This document shows positions 7,952 through 16,193 of a stretch of DNA of 64,000 nucleotides, in pieces. Origin of the DNA: Desulfobacter sp. (lineage in GTDB: Bacteria > Desulfobacterota > Desulfobacteria > Desulfobacterales > Desulfobacteraceae); contig CP054837.1 in assembly GCA_028768525.1 (NCBI GenBank), forward strand, positions 912,001 through 976,000. The letters are read 5' to 3'. A program made the translations under genes and the position numbers. The first letter of the stretch is position 1; the number at the start of each line of letters is the position of its first letter. The notes below the pieces were generated by a model. That model did not search any database. It worked only from the letters and a program-made list of their open reading frames with translations, and had not been told where the DNA came from.

Positions 7952-9595
7952 TTACATCATGCCGGGCATTCCGCCCATTCCGCCGCCGGGCATGCCGCCG
8001 GGCATTCCGCCGCCGGCATTCTCTTCGGGGATTTCAGCGATCATGGCTTCGGTGGTCAGCATGACAGATGCAACGGAAGCGGCATTCTGCAGGGCAAACC
8101 GGACCACTTTCTTGGGATCGATAACACCGGCTTCGATGAGATCTTCGTAAACGTCGGTTCTGGCGTTGTAGCCGAAGGCGCCTTCAGCTTCTTTCACCTT
8201 GTTGATGACAACGGAGCCTTCAACACCGGCATTGTCGGCAATCTTGCGCAGGGGCCATTCAATGGCTTTGGCAATGACTTCAACACCCAGTTTTTCTTCA
8301 CCTTCAACATCCAGACCGTCAAGGGCTGCAATGCTTCTGACCAGGGCAACACCGCCGCCAGGCACGATGCCTTCTTCAACAGCAGCGCGGGTGGCGTTCA
8401 GGGCATCTTCAACGCGGGCCTTTTTCTCTTTCATTTCAGTCTCGGTGGCAGCACCAACGTTGATGACAGCAACACCGCCGACCAGCTTGGCCAGTCTTTC
8501 CTGGAGTTTTTCGCGGTCATAGTCGGAAGAGGTCTCGTCGATCTGGGCACGGATCTGTTTTACGCGGCCTTCCAGGGCTTCTCTGGCACCGGCACCGTCA
8601 ACGATGGTGGTGTTGTCTTTGTCGATGGTGATGGATTTGGCCTGACCCAGATCCTGGAGGGTAATGTTTTCCAGTTTGATTCCGATATCTTCGGAAACCA
8701 CCTGGCCACCGGTGAGGATGGCGATATCTTCCAGCATGGCTTTTCTTCTGTCGCCAAAACCGGGGGCCTTAACGGCAGCAACGTTCAGGGTACCGCGCAG
8801 CTTATTCACAACCAGGGTAGCCAGTGCTTCGCCTTCAACGTCTTCTGCGATGATAACCAGCGGCTTGCCGGTCTTGGCAATTTCCTCGAGGACCGGCAGC
8901 AGGTCTTTCATGGAAGAAACTTTTTTGTCGCAGATCAGGACAAAGGGGCTTTCCAGGGCGGCAACCATTTTTTCGGTATCGGTTGCAAAGTAGGGAGACA
9001 GGTAACCGCGGTCAAACTGCATACCTTCTACAACGTCCAGGGTAGTGTCCATGGATTTGGCTTCTTCAACGGTGATAACACCTTCTTTGCCGACCTTGTC
9101 CATGGCTTCGGCAATAATGTTACCGATGGTGGTGTCGTTGTTGGCGGAGATGGTACCGACCTGGGCGATTTCATTCTGGTCTTTGGTGGGCTTGGCCAGT
9201 TCTTCGAGGTTGGCGACGATTCTGGCAACTGCCTTGTCGATGCCTCTTTTAATACCCATGGGGTTGTTGCCGGCAACGACCAGTTTCTGGCCTTCTTCAT
9301 AAATGGCACGGGCAAGAACAGTGGCGGTGGTGGTACCGTCACCAGCCATATCAGAAGTCTTGGAAGAGACTTCTTTTACCATCTGGGCGCCCATGTTTTC
9401 GAACTTGTCTTCAAGATCGATTTCCTTGGCAACGGTCACACCGTCTTTGGTGACGTTGGGGGAACCCCAGGATTTTTCAATAACAACGTTTCTGCCCTTG
9501 GGGCCCAGGGTTACCACAACGGCGTCGGCCAGGGCCTGAACACCTTTGAGCATCGCTTCACGTGCTTTGGCATCGTACTTAATTTCTTTAGCCAT
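7952..9595 (-). CDS. groEL: Chaperonin GroEL (60 kDa)
   Basis: 547 residues from the ATG at 9595 (MAKEIKYDAKARE), which has a GGAG ribosome binding site; an upstream in-frame TTG was not used. It has the full GroEL pattern: VTLGPKGRNVVIEKSWG, GDGTTTATVLARAI (ATP site), and the Gly/Met-rich C-terminal tail that lines the folding chamber. It forms the double-ring ATP-driven folding cage capped by GroES. It lies directly after groES and ends at a strong terminator. I saw no CIRCE element upstream of the pair. Confidence 0.98.
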   Translation of the reverse strand: MAKEIKYDAKAREAMLKGVQALADAVVVTLGPKGRNVVIEKSWGSPNVTKDGVTVAKEIDLEDKFENMGAQMVKEVSSKTSDMAGDGTTTATVLARAIYEEGQKLVVAGNNPMGIKRGIDKAVARIVANLEELAKPTKDQNEIAQVGTISANNDTTIGNIIAEAMDKVGKEGVITVEEAKSMDTTLDVVEGMQFDRGYLSPYFATDTEKMVAALESPFVLICDKKVSSMKDLLPVLEEIAKTGKPLVIIAEDVEGEALATLVVNKLRGTLNVAAVKAPGFGDRRKAMLEDIAILTGGQVVSEDIGIKLENITLQDLGQAKSITIDKDNTTIVDGAGAREALEGRVKQIRAQIDETSSDYDREKLQERLAKLVGGVAVINVGAATETEMKEKKARVEDALNATRAAVEEGIVPGGGVALVRSIAALDGLDVEGEEKLGVEVIAKAIEWPLRKIADNAGVEGSVVINKVKEAEGAFGYNARTDVYEDLIEAGVIDPKKVVRFALQNAASVASVMLTTEAMIAEIPEENAGGGMPGGMPGGGMGGMPGMM

Positions 9596-9657
9596 CTTAT
9601 TCAATCTCCATTTATATCTTTAATGGTTTAATTCGCAGGTTCTATAGTCAGAAAATC

Positions 9658-9945
9658 CTAGTCCACAACGCCCAGAACGTCATCCTGGCGCATGATCAGA
9701 TAGTCAACGCCGTCGATTTTAACTTCGGTGCCGCCGTATTTGCTGAACAATACGCGGTCACCTACTTTTACATCCATGGCAAGGAGCTTGCCGTCTTCGC
9801 CCATACGGCCGTTGCCGGTGGCGACGACTTTACCTTCTGCAGGTTTTTCCTTAGCTGTATCGGGGATAATGATACCGCCTTTGGTTTTTTCATCTTCTTC
9901 AACGCGTTCTACCAGAATTCTGTCACTCAGAGGTCTGAAACTCAT
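9658..9945 (-). CDS. groES: Co-chaperonin GroES
   Basis: 95 residues, usual length. It starts with the family block MSFRPLSDRILVERVEE and contains the mobile loop TKGGIIIPDTAKEKP that contacts GroEL, plus VLFSKYGGTEVKIDG near the C-terminus. The ribosome binding site is AAAGGAG. It is first in the groES-groEL operon. The 86-base gap upstream shows neither a CIRCE repeat nor an obvious heat-shock sigma promoter. Confidence 0.98.
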   Translation of the reverse strand: MSFRPLSDRILVERVEEDEKTKGGIIIPDTAKEKPAEGKVVATGNGRMGEDGKLLAMDVKVGDRVLFSKYGGTEVKIDGVDYLIMRQDDVLGVVD

Positions 9946-10031
9946 GATGCAATTCTCCTTTAGATATTAATGTTTGTTCACTAAATTTTATATTGAATTA
10001 AATCCAAACTTCTCCAACCGGCTGTCATGGT

Positions 10032-10298
10032 TTATTTGGAAACGCCGGATTTGGAAGCTGTATTCTCTGATTTGCTTGCAGTTTTTTCTTTGGTGCCACC
10101 GGAATTGGTACCGGATTTTGCCCCGCCGTAATCCGTCACATACCATCCGGAACCTTTCAGATGAAAGGAACTTTGGGAAATCAGCTTTTTGAGGCTGCCT
10201 TTACACTGGGGGCAGATCTCAAGGGGGGGCTCAGAAATTTTCTGGAATGCTTCTTCAATATGTCCGCATTCCTTGCATTGGTACTCATAAACAGGCAT
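10032..10298 (-). CDS. FmdB family zinc-ribbon regulatory protein
   Basis: 88 residues. It starts MPVYEYQCKECGH and has two CxxC pairs (YQCKECG and ICPQCKG), the FmdB zinc ribbon (about residues 1-42). A low-complexity Ser/Lys/Thr tail follows a GSGWYVTDY block. These small proteins were named from the regulator next to a formamidase gene; their function is mostly unknown. It lies upstream of groES on the same strand, and co-transcription is possible. Confidence 0.85.
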   Translation of the reverse strand: MPVYEYQCKECGHIEEAFQKISEPPLEICPQCKGSLKKLISQSSFHLKGSGWYVTDYGGAKSGTNSGGTKEKTASKSENTASKSGVSK

Positions 10299-10412
10299 TT
10301 TCTTTTTTCCTTAATCTTTTGCCGCCGAAGCGCTGACTGACACTCCGGTGGGGCTTCACTGCTTGAAAAATCAAAAATAAAATAATAAGTCTTTCACCCT
10401 TGTCAAGGCAGC

Positions 10413-10967
10413 TCATTTAAAATTTTTACCCGATCCCACACCCGGCAGACAACCATGCCAATCCTTATAAAATTCAAGCACTTTCAACATCCCAGAGACC
10501 GATACACCGGAAAGAATCTCATAGGTCAAACCATGAACTTTCTTTTCTTCCCCCATAGTGACATCCGCCTCGGAGGCATTCTCATACCGGTGTTCAAACC
10601 GCGAAAACCGAACCACATGAACCAACTCATGGACAAGTATATATAAAAGAAAGGGATCAAGACGAATCTCGGGCCGTTGGGACACCAGCGCGATGATGGC
10701 GGAATCCTGAAGACAGACATGGTAAAGACTGAAAGCAGAAGAGCTTAAATGCACATCGCTTTTTTGCCCTTCATATTTAAGCACCTGGGCGAAAGGGCCA
10801 TCCACCCGTTCATGGCGGGAGAGGGTTGCAGCGGTTTTAATATCATACCGGTTGTTCAGCCACTGCGCCGGAGAAAGCTTGAAAAAATTATTGACGAGCT
10901 CCTCGGCCCGGACAACAGCCCGGTCCACCAGCTTGAGCTCTTCTCGGTTAAAAACCATCTGCTCCAT
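10413..10967 (-). CDS. Uncharacterised protein with an HExxH zinc-site motif
   Basis: 184 residues, no signal peptide or membrane span. The centre holds YILVHELVHVVRFSRF (about residues 110-125), an HExxH motif that normally binds zinc in metallopeptidases. A second conserved-looking stretch is EEKKVHGLTYEILSG. I do not recognise a named family. A possible third ligand is the Glu after ENASEADV, as in gluzincins, but that is guesswork. The start has a G-rich site (GGGGCGGGG) upstream. It is followed on the same strand by the FmdB-type protein and groES. Confidence 0.6.
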   Translation of the reverse strand: MEQMVFNREELKLVDRAVVRAEELVNNFFKLSPAQWLNNRYDIKTAATLSRHERVDGPFAQVLKYEGQKSDVHLSSSAFSLYHVCLQDSAIIALVSQRPEIRLDPFLLYILVHELVHVVRFSRFEHRYENASEADVTMGEEKKVHGLTYEILSGVSVSGMLKVLEFYKDWHGCLPGVGSGKNFK

Positions 10968-10997
10968 TTTCTACCCCGCCCCTTAACAATAAAAGAA

Positions 10998-11027
10998 TAG
11001 ACACAAACTGAAAAATTATGCTATAGT
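10998..11027 (+). promoter_or_regulatory. Candidate promoter of the small ribosomal-type protein
   Basis: TAGACA (10998-11003), an 18-base spacer, then TATAGT (11022-11027). A 6-bp inverted repeat (11018-11023 with 11035-11040) straddles the -10 box and could be an operator; that is inference. Confidence 0.45.
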
Positions 11028-11077
11028 AACAATTTAGCATAGAAACAGAATCAATTCATCTAAAGGAGGTGATTTTT

Positions 11078-11173
11078 TTGGGTAGCGTAATCAAGAAGAG
11101 AAGAAAAAAAATGCGCAAGCATAAACATAGAAAACTCCTCGCAAAGACCAGACATCAGAGAAAGAAAAAATAA
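11078..11173 (+). CDS. AURKAIP1/COX24-domain small basic ribosome-associated protein (bS22/mS38-like)
   Basis: 31 residues, starting at TTG 11078 behind a full Shine-Dalgarno AAGGAGGTG and ending with TAA at 11171. The product begins MGSVIKKRRKKMRKHKHRK and is almost entirely Lys, Arg and His. It matches the pattern of the AURKAIP1/COX24 domain (Pfam PF08213), known from the mitochondrial small-subunit protein mS38 and from tiny bacterial proteins, one of which (called bS22) was seen in mycobacterial ribosomes. A likely role is binding small-subunit rRNA. It has its own promoter candidate and terminator. The start codon is inferred from the family pattern and the ribosome binding site. Confidence 0.88.
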   Translation: MGSVIKKRRKKMRKHKHRKLLAKTRHQRKKK

Positions 11174-11199
11174 TTTACGAAGTATTTTTTCTTGAAATT

Positions 11200-11246
11200 A
11201 AAGGGCGTATTGAGACGGCAAACCGACTTCAATACGCCCTTTATTT
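11200..11246. terminator. Shared terminator between the small basic protein and hflC
   Basis: A perfect inverted repeat of about 13-14 bp (11200-11213 with 11229-11242), followed on the plus strand by TTATTTATTT. It lies between two convergent genes and can serve both. Confidence 0.82.
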
Positions 11247-11248
11247 AT

Positions 11249-12217
11249 TTACCGATCGCTTCCCTTCAGATACTTCATCAAATCCGAATCCGTTGACAAC
11301 ACCATGGTGCTGTCTTTTTCCAGCGTCTTCTTGTACAACTCCATGGTCTTTAAAAAAGCGTAGAACTCAGGATCCTGGCCGTAAGCCTCGGCATAGATGC
11401 GGGTCGCTTCGGCATCCGCCTTACCCTTTAGGGTCTGGGCCTCCTTGTATGCTTCTGATTTGATCACCTGAAGCTCCCGTTCCTTTTCACCCCGGATTTT
11501 ACTTGCCTCCCCGCGGCCTTCCGCCCTGAATTTTTCGGCAATCTGCTTTCTTTCAGCGATCATCCTGTCATAGACAGACCGCCGCACGCTGTCGATATAG
11601 TTGATCCGTTTAATCTTCATATCCACAACTTCAATGCCGAACTGGGCCAGCTTCTCCCTGGCCTGCTTTTCGATCTGCCTGGCGATCTCGTCCCTGCCAA
11701 GATCCACCTTATACCGGACCAGTTGCTTGGGCGCATCTTCATTCTCACCGTTACTCATTCCTGCGATGGCCTCAAAGGTATCCATGGGACGGTCGGTATT
11801 CCTCACACTCTCCACCAGGGGATAGGAGGAAATCAGGTCACGGACGGCCGGATCAATGATATCATCCAAACGTTTAAGCGCGGCAAATTCGTCCTTTACG
11901 GTCTGAAAATAAACAATGGGATCGGAAATCCGCCACCGTGCATAGGTATCCACCCATATATAGGTTTTATCCTTTGTGGGCACCTGCCCGGGATCACCAT
12001 CCCATTCCAGCAGGTTTTTCGGGAAATAATTGGCCTTCTGGATAAAAGGAATCTTAAATTTTATCCCCGGATCCTTTTGCGCTTCCCCCACGATCCGCCC
12101 GAACTGTGTCACCACCACCTGCTGGGTTTCATCTATCACATAGACAGATCCTGAAAACAAAATTACGGCAACCGCAATCACCGCCAGCACCACTATTTTA
12201 ACACTATTTCCATTCAT
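11249..12217 (-). CDS. hflC: HflC, SPFH-domain modulator of FtsH
   Basis: 322 residues. It has one N-terminal membrane span (about 8-25), then a stomatin/prohibitin (SPFH) domain starting VIDETQQVVVTQFGRI and a long charged coiled-coil helix (about 220-300) with the block GEASKIRGEKERELQVI. HflC pairs with HflK to form the large periplasmic cage around the FtsH protease. It begins 2 bases after hflK ends, so the two are co-translated. It ends directly at a bidirectional terminator. Confidence 0.95.
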   Translation of the reverse strand: MNGNSVKIVVLAVIAVAVILFSGSVYVIDETQQVVVTQFGRIVGEAQKDPGIKFKIPFIQKANYFPKNLLEWDGDPGQVPTKDKTYIWVDTYARWRISDPIVYFQTVKDEFAALKRLDDIIDPAVRDLISSYPLVESVRNTDRPMDTFEAIAGMSNGENEDAPKQLVRYKVDLGRDEIARQIEKQAREKLAQFGIEVVDMKIKRINYIDSVRRSVYDRMIAERKQIAEKFRAEGRGEASKIRGEKERELQVIKSEAYKEAQTLKGKADAEATRIYAEAYGQDPEFYAFLKTMELYKKTLEKDSTMVLSTDSDLMKYLKGSDR

Positions 12218-12219
12218 TC

Positions 12220-13305
12220 TTATTCACCCTTCTGAAGAAATCTGTCCTGGGGCAGCCCGGCCGCCTTGTCGCCCATATTTAAAAACGGAAGAAGGTTTTT
12301 CTGATCCGAATCAATGATATACTTGTTTCCGACCTTGGGCAGCACTTCCAGCATGGACTCAAGGTACATTCGTTTTTTGGTCACATCTTTTGCCTGGGCA
12401 TAGGCATCATACACCGACTTAAACTTGGCGGCATCACCCTGGGCCCGGTTCACCCGGTCAATGGCATACCCTTCGGCATCCTTAATAAGCCGCTGTGCTT
12501 CACCCCTTGCCAGGGGGACCGCCTTATTGTATTCTTCCCTGGCCTTGTAGATGGTCTGCTCTTTTTCCTGGGTGGCCTGGTTGACTTCATTGAAAGACGC
12601 CTGCACCGGCTGGGGTACGTTGGTCTTCTTCATCTCGATATTTACGATACTGATACCGGCCTTGGCGTTGTCCATTTCTTTCTGGAGCATTTCCTTGGCA
12701 GCCAGGGCGATTTCCGCCCGGCTGGAAATCACCTCATTGATACTCCTGTCGCCCACAACCGTACGCATGGTGGCCTCCGACATATTTCGGAGCAGCGACC
12801 GGACATCTTTTACATTAAACAGATACTCTTTGGGATCTGCCCTGCGGTACTGAACAATCCAGGGGACCACCGCCACATTCAAATCCCCTGTCAGCATCAG
12901 GGAAGATTCCTGCCTTGAGGAATCCGTAGCCGTCCGATAGGTGCCTGTACTGCCATAGGTTTTAAACCCGAACTCTTCTGTTTCAGGTGTTTTAACGTTG
13001 ACCTTGGTGACCTTTTCAATGCCTGTGGGCAATTTAAAATTCAGCCCCGGCTGTACAACCCTGTCATACTTGCCGAACCGCTGGATCACCCCGACCTCAT
13101 TCCGGTCCACTGTAAAAAAGGTAGATGACCCCAGATACAGCGCCAGCAGCAGGATGCCGACGAAAAGCACGCCCGGGAATCTAAACCCCTTAAATTTATT
13201 TACAAGATCATCTATTTGGGGCGGCTTTGGCATGCCGGGGCCGCCCCCCTGCCTCTGTTCATACTTTTGCTGGTTTTCCCTGAGTTTTTCCCAATCCCAA
13301 TTCAT
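12220..13305 (-). CDS. hflK: HflK, SPFH-domain modulator of FtsH
   Basis: 361 residues from the ATG at 13305 (MNWDWEKLRENQQ), which has an AGGA ribosome binding site at good spacing; the longer frame to 13368 lacks one. A short Gly/Pro-rich cytoplasmic segment precedes a membrane span (about 48-68). The SPFH domain starts TVDRNEVGVIQRFGKY, and a coiled-coil region lies near the end. HflK-HflC restrain FtsH activity on membrane substrates. Confidence 0.94.
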   Translation of the reverse strand: MNWDWEKLRENQQKYEQRQGGGPGMPKPPQIDDLVNKFKGFRFPGVLFVGILLLALYLGSSTFFTVDRNEVGVIQRFGKYDRVVQPGLNFKLPTGIEKVTKVNVKTPETEEFGFKTYGSTGTYRTATDSSRQESSLMLTGDLNVAVVPWIVQYRRADPKEYLFNVKDVRSLLRNMSEATMRTVVGDRSINEVISSRAEIALAAKEMLQKEMDNAKAGISIVNIEMKKTNVPQPVQASFNEVNQATQEKEQTIYKAREEYNKAVPLARGEAQRLIKDAEGYAIDRVNRAQGDAAKFKSVYDAYAQAKDVTKKRMYLESMLEVLPKVGNKYIIDSDQKNLLPFLNMGDKAAGLPQDRFLQKGE

Positions 13306-13548
13306 AAATTCTGTCCTATACTGAGCGTCCTTTGCAACAGTTGAGTGGTTAATTTTTTTCCGATACATTTTGAAGGCAAAATATGAACTATTTAACTTGA
13401 ATCAAGGCCAAAAGGCAATATTTATTTGGAAAACAGGCCCCGCCGGCGGGCCTGAAACCAGATGCCGCATCTCATTTTTTAGGTATATTCAGATACCGTT
13501 ATATGGTATGACCCAGAAAAAAAGATATAAAACAGGAAATCAAAAATT

Positions 13549-13869
13549 GTGAGCAATAACCAGAATAAAAATAATCTGATACATATCAGCGACATCCTGA
13601 CCCGTGCCCTGGGCAAATACAGGCCGGCGCAGGATACAAGCATGACCCGAATATGGGAAACCTGGGACAATGCTGTCGGCGCCCCCATTGCCATGAACGC
13701 AAAACCCGAAGCTTTTAAGGACGGAACACTTTCGGTAAATGTATCCAGTTCCGCCTGGATCCACCAATTAAAGTTCCTGGAAAAAGAAATGATTTCCAAT
13801 CTAAACACCCACCTGGACAAGCAACTCATCAAGCAAATACGGTTCAAAATTGGAAAAATACACAGTTGA
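13549..13869 (+). CDS. DUF721 (DciA-like) protein
   Basis: 106 residues from a GTG with an AGGAA-type site upstream. The DUF721 pattern is visible: an N-terminal helix (ISDILTRALGKYRP), the WETWDNAVGAPIAMNAKPEAFKDGTLSVNVSSS core with the family's W...VG..I..H/N.P and strand, then WIHQLKFLEKEMI. Members of this family include DciA, which loads the DnaB helicase at origins in bacteria lacking DnaC. Function here is by family only. It overlaps the next gene by 20 bases. Confidence 0.82.
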   Translation: MSNNQNKNNLIHISDILTRALGKYRPAQDTSMTRIWETWDNAVGAPIAMNAKPEAFKDGTLSVNVSSSAWIHQLKFLEKEMISNLNTHLDKQLIKQIRFKIGKIHS

Positions 13870-14572
13870 ATCCCTGTTTGACGGCAGACTCAGGCTCCGC
13901 CAGCCCCAAAACGGATACCGGTATACCCTGGACCCCATCCTTTTGTGCAGCCATGTCCGACCGGGGAAAACGGAAAAGATCCTGGATGCCGGATGCGGAT
14001 GCGGCATCATTCCCCTGGTAATAGGGACCAGACACCCCAACACAACCATCACCGGTGTTGAAATACAACGGGAACTGGCTGAACTGGCCCATGTAAATAT
14101 CACCCAAAATCATATGACGGACAGAATCCGGATTATAAATAAAGACATTCTGGAATTGACAAAATCAGATGCCGGCGCCCCTTTTGACATGGTCATATCA
14201 AATCCCCCTTATAAAAAGGTAAACACCGGCCGCATAAACCCCAATCACCAGAAAGCCATTGCCAGACATGAAATAACCCTAACCATATCCGCCCTTTTCA
14301 ACGCAGCGGACAACCTTCTCAGGCCCGGCGGACAGATCATGATCATACTCCCAGCGGAACGCTTATTCGACCTGCACCAGGCAATGGCCGGAACCTCCAT
14401 ACGGCCTGTATGGATAAAATCCATCCACCCATCAGCAAAAAAAAATGCCATACGGATCATTGCCTGCGGTGCAAAAAATTTCAAATCATCCTGCAGGGTT
14501 TTACCGCCATTCATCCTCTATGATAAAGATAACAACCCAACAAAAGAACACAGAAGCATATTTAATGCTTGA
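13850..14572 (+). CDS. tRNA1(Val) adenine-N6-methyltransferase-like protein (TrmN6 family)
   Basis: 240 residues from TTG 13850; no clear ribosome binding site, and the start overlaps the preceding gene. It begins with the family block LFDGRLRLRQPQNGYRYTLDPILLC, has the SAM-binding glycine motif LDAGCGCGIIPL (about residue 45) and the N6-adenine methyltransferase catalytic motif NPPY (about 116). TrmN6 (YfiC) methylates A37 of tRNA-Val; related enzymes act on other substrates. The RYTLDP element is typical of the TrmN6 subgroup, so this is the best call. Confidence 0.82.
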   Translation: MEKYTVESLFDGRLRLRQPQNGYRYTLDPILLCSHVRPGKTEKILDAGCGCGIIPLVIGTRHPNTTITGVEIQRELAELAHVNITQNHMTDRIRIINKDILELTKSDAGAPFDMVISNPPYKKVNTGRINPNHQKAIARHEITLTISALFNAADNLLRPGGQIMIILPAERLFDLHQAMAGTSIRPVWIKSIHPSAKKNAIRIIACGAKNFKSSCRVLPPFILYDKDNNPTKEHRSIFNA

Positions 14573-14616
14573 CACAGACACAAAAAAAGCATATCTTGCC
14601 CCGGTCGATTGAGTTC

Positions 14617-14708
<92 letters not shown>

Positions 14709-14719
14709 GACAAAGGGGA

Positions 14720-14747
14720 AGCTGCTGTGAATACAGTGGCTTTTTTT
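14720..14747 (+). terminator. Intrinsic terminator of tRNA-Ser
   Basis: A 9-bp stem with two G-T pairs (14720-14728 with 14733-14741), a GAAT loop and a T-run through 14747, starting 12 bases after the tRNA CCA end. Confidence 0.78.
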
Positions 14748-14882
14748 ATTTGTGCGGCATCTTATTTTGAATTCCCCTGCCATACACATTGGCATACGAT
14801 AGGATTAAAATGACAATCGACATCTCAAACATCCCATTTTCCCAAAACCCCTCATCCTTATTGTTTCCGATTCAGGACACCC

Positions 14883-14999
14883 ATGGACCTTCAGGAAACC
14901 ACTTCCAGAAACGAATTGCGGTATTTCTTAGAACAGATGATTTGCCTGCTGCAAAAACTAAGGCCAGAGACCTGGCATGAAGACAGGGCTTTGTTATAG
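14883..14999 (+). CDS. Possible 38-residue small protein or gene remnant
   Basis: ATG at 14883 with AGGA five bases upstream, stop TAG at 14997. The product (MDLQETTSRNELRYFLEQM...) has a plausible amphipathic helix (RYFLEQMICLLQKL). No family is recognised. It lies in the otherwise empty stretch between the tRNA terminator and the PEP-CTERM gene. It may be chance or a fragment left by rearrangement. Confidence 0.2.
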   Translation: MDLQETTSRNELRYFLEQMICLLQKLRPETWHEDRALL

Positions 15000-15017
15000 G
15001 GCGCCGGTGAGGCTGCA

Positions 15018-15049
15018 ATAAAAAAGCAGGGCGCTATAAAACACCCTGC
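15018..15049 (-). terminator. Intrinsic terminator of the PEP-CTERM gene
   Basis: A GCAGGG/CCCTGC stem (15026-15031 with 15044-15049) is followed on the minus strand by six T. It sits just downstream of the PEP-CTERM gene stop. Confidence 0.75.
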
Positions 15050-15070
15050 CTTCTTCCTTAAAGAGAATCT

Positions 15071-15835
15071 TTAATTATGATCTTTTTTTCTGGAGATCCC
15101 TGCAAGACCTAAAAGACCAATACCAAATAAAATAATTGTACTAGGCTCTGGAATGGGCGTTTGACCCACTGTGATTTCAAAATTATCTATCAATTGCCTT
15201 GAATATGAGGCGCCTGTTGATCCAGTAAAACCAAAATAGGCATCAAAGCCAGCATACCCACTAATTACATAGTCAATATACTTAGTACCATCCATAAGGA
15301 CTTGGATACTGCCATTATTAAATACAATATCCGCATGGTGCCAACCGGTATTGACCATATCAGGCGTTTCACTAAGGCTTAACGGCGTCATTACACTTTG
15401 CCCAACAGCAATGTGGCTTGCCCGATCCAGGTAATATTCCACCCCGTCATTGTATGGCTCATTCCAATAGGTATCAACTTCCACCATATAGCCATTCAAC
15501 CCTTCAAAGCCCAAGTAACCGCCACCGCCACCGAGCCCTTTATTTTGCACCCAGGCAAAAGTTAACCCGTCTCCACAAAAAGGCCGATTGGGCTCACTAA
15601 TAAAAAAATCAAAACTAACATCAAAGCTGGTGGCATTTAGTTTTGTATCTAAAAAAATACTTCCGATTTGGCTTGTTGATGGCGCTGTCAACTGAACAGC
15701 CCCTGAATATGAAGTTGCTGTACCAAAAGTACTAAACCCTGCTGTCCCTGCATCAAAATTATACGATGTTGCAGAGGCGACTCCCGTTAAGATGAAAACA
15801 CATAAAATCAAGTAAAAGAATTGTTTACTTCGCAT
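15071..15835 (-). CDS. PEP-CTERM sorted exported protein, L-type lectin-like domain
   Basis: 254 residues. An N-terminal signal peptide ends near VASATSYNF. The main domain resembles bacterial L-type lectin/concanavalin-like beta-sandwiches: FDVSFDFFIS, CGDGLTFAWVQ with a glycine-rich turn, YMVEVDTYWNEPYNDG, and NTGWHHADIVFNNG. The C-terminus is a classic PEP-CTERM sorting signal: PIPEPSTI, a hydrophobic helix (about 233-247) and the basic end SRKK. Such proteins are recognised by an exosortase, cleaved and placed on the surface or in exopolysaccharide. The ribosome binding site is GGAGGG. The gene and its flanks look more AT-rich than their neighbours. Confidence 0.88.
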   Translation of the reverse strand: MRSKQFFYLILCVFILTGVASATSYNFDAGTAGFSTFGTATSYSGAVQLTAPSTSQIGSIFLDTKLNATSFDVSFDFFISEPNRPFCGDGLTFAWVQNKGLGGGGGYLGFEGLNGYMVEVDTYWNEPYNDGVEYYLDRASHIAVGQSVMTPLSLSETPDMVNTGWHHADIVFNNGSIQVLMDGTKYIDYVISGYAGFDAYFGFTGSTGASYSRQLIDNFEITVGQTPIPEPSTIILFGIGLLGLAGISRKKDHN

Positions 15836-16193
15836 AATCCCTCCAAAATTTGTTTTAAAATTATAGGTATTTTTTTTACATCATCAGGGAGGTAGTCTGG
15901 GGCAAGGCCAACCATAGGCGGTATAAAATTAAAGTGAAGAACAATACTATAAATAAAAGCAAGTATTATACCCAATCAAAAAAGTAATTTTTCCCCCGCA
16001 TTGGTCATTAATAGTTGGTATTTGCAAAATCAGAACAGATAAACTGTGGAAAAAATATCATATTGTAAAATTAAATTCATCATTACTGTCCAAAATAAAT
16101 TGCAATCCGAATTTTTTGTCATCAAAAACCCTTTTAATCACGCATCAGGTTTGCATTTCAAAAAACAGGTCCCAATTTTCGTTTCCTATATTT

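Noticed and set aside
7748..9631. Open frame of 627 codons on the plus strand opposite groEL
   Set aside because: It is the mirror of a highly biased coding gene. It has no recognisable domain and a Gly/Phe/Asp-rich composition typical of antisense frames.
9946..10031. CIRCE or heat-shock sigma promoter before groES
   Set aside because: No TTAGCACTC-type inverted repeat and no clear heat-shock consensus was found in the gap.
14789..14980. 63-codon plus-strand frame after tRNA-Ser
   Set aside because: No ribosome binding site and no similarity; another frame in the same place (14883-14999) looks at least as good.
15836..15960. Sigma-54 promoter for the PEP-CTERM gene
   Set aside because: A GG...GC pair occurs but with an 8-base rather than 10-base interval, so it does not fit the -24/-12 consensus.
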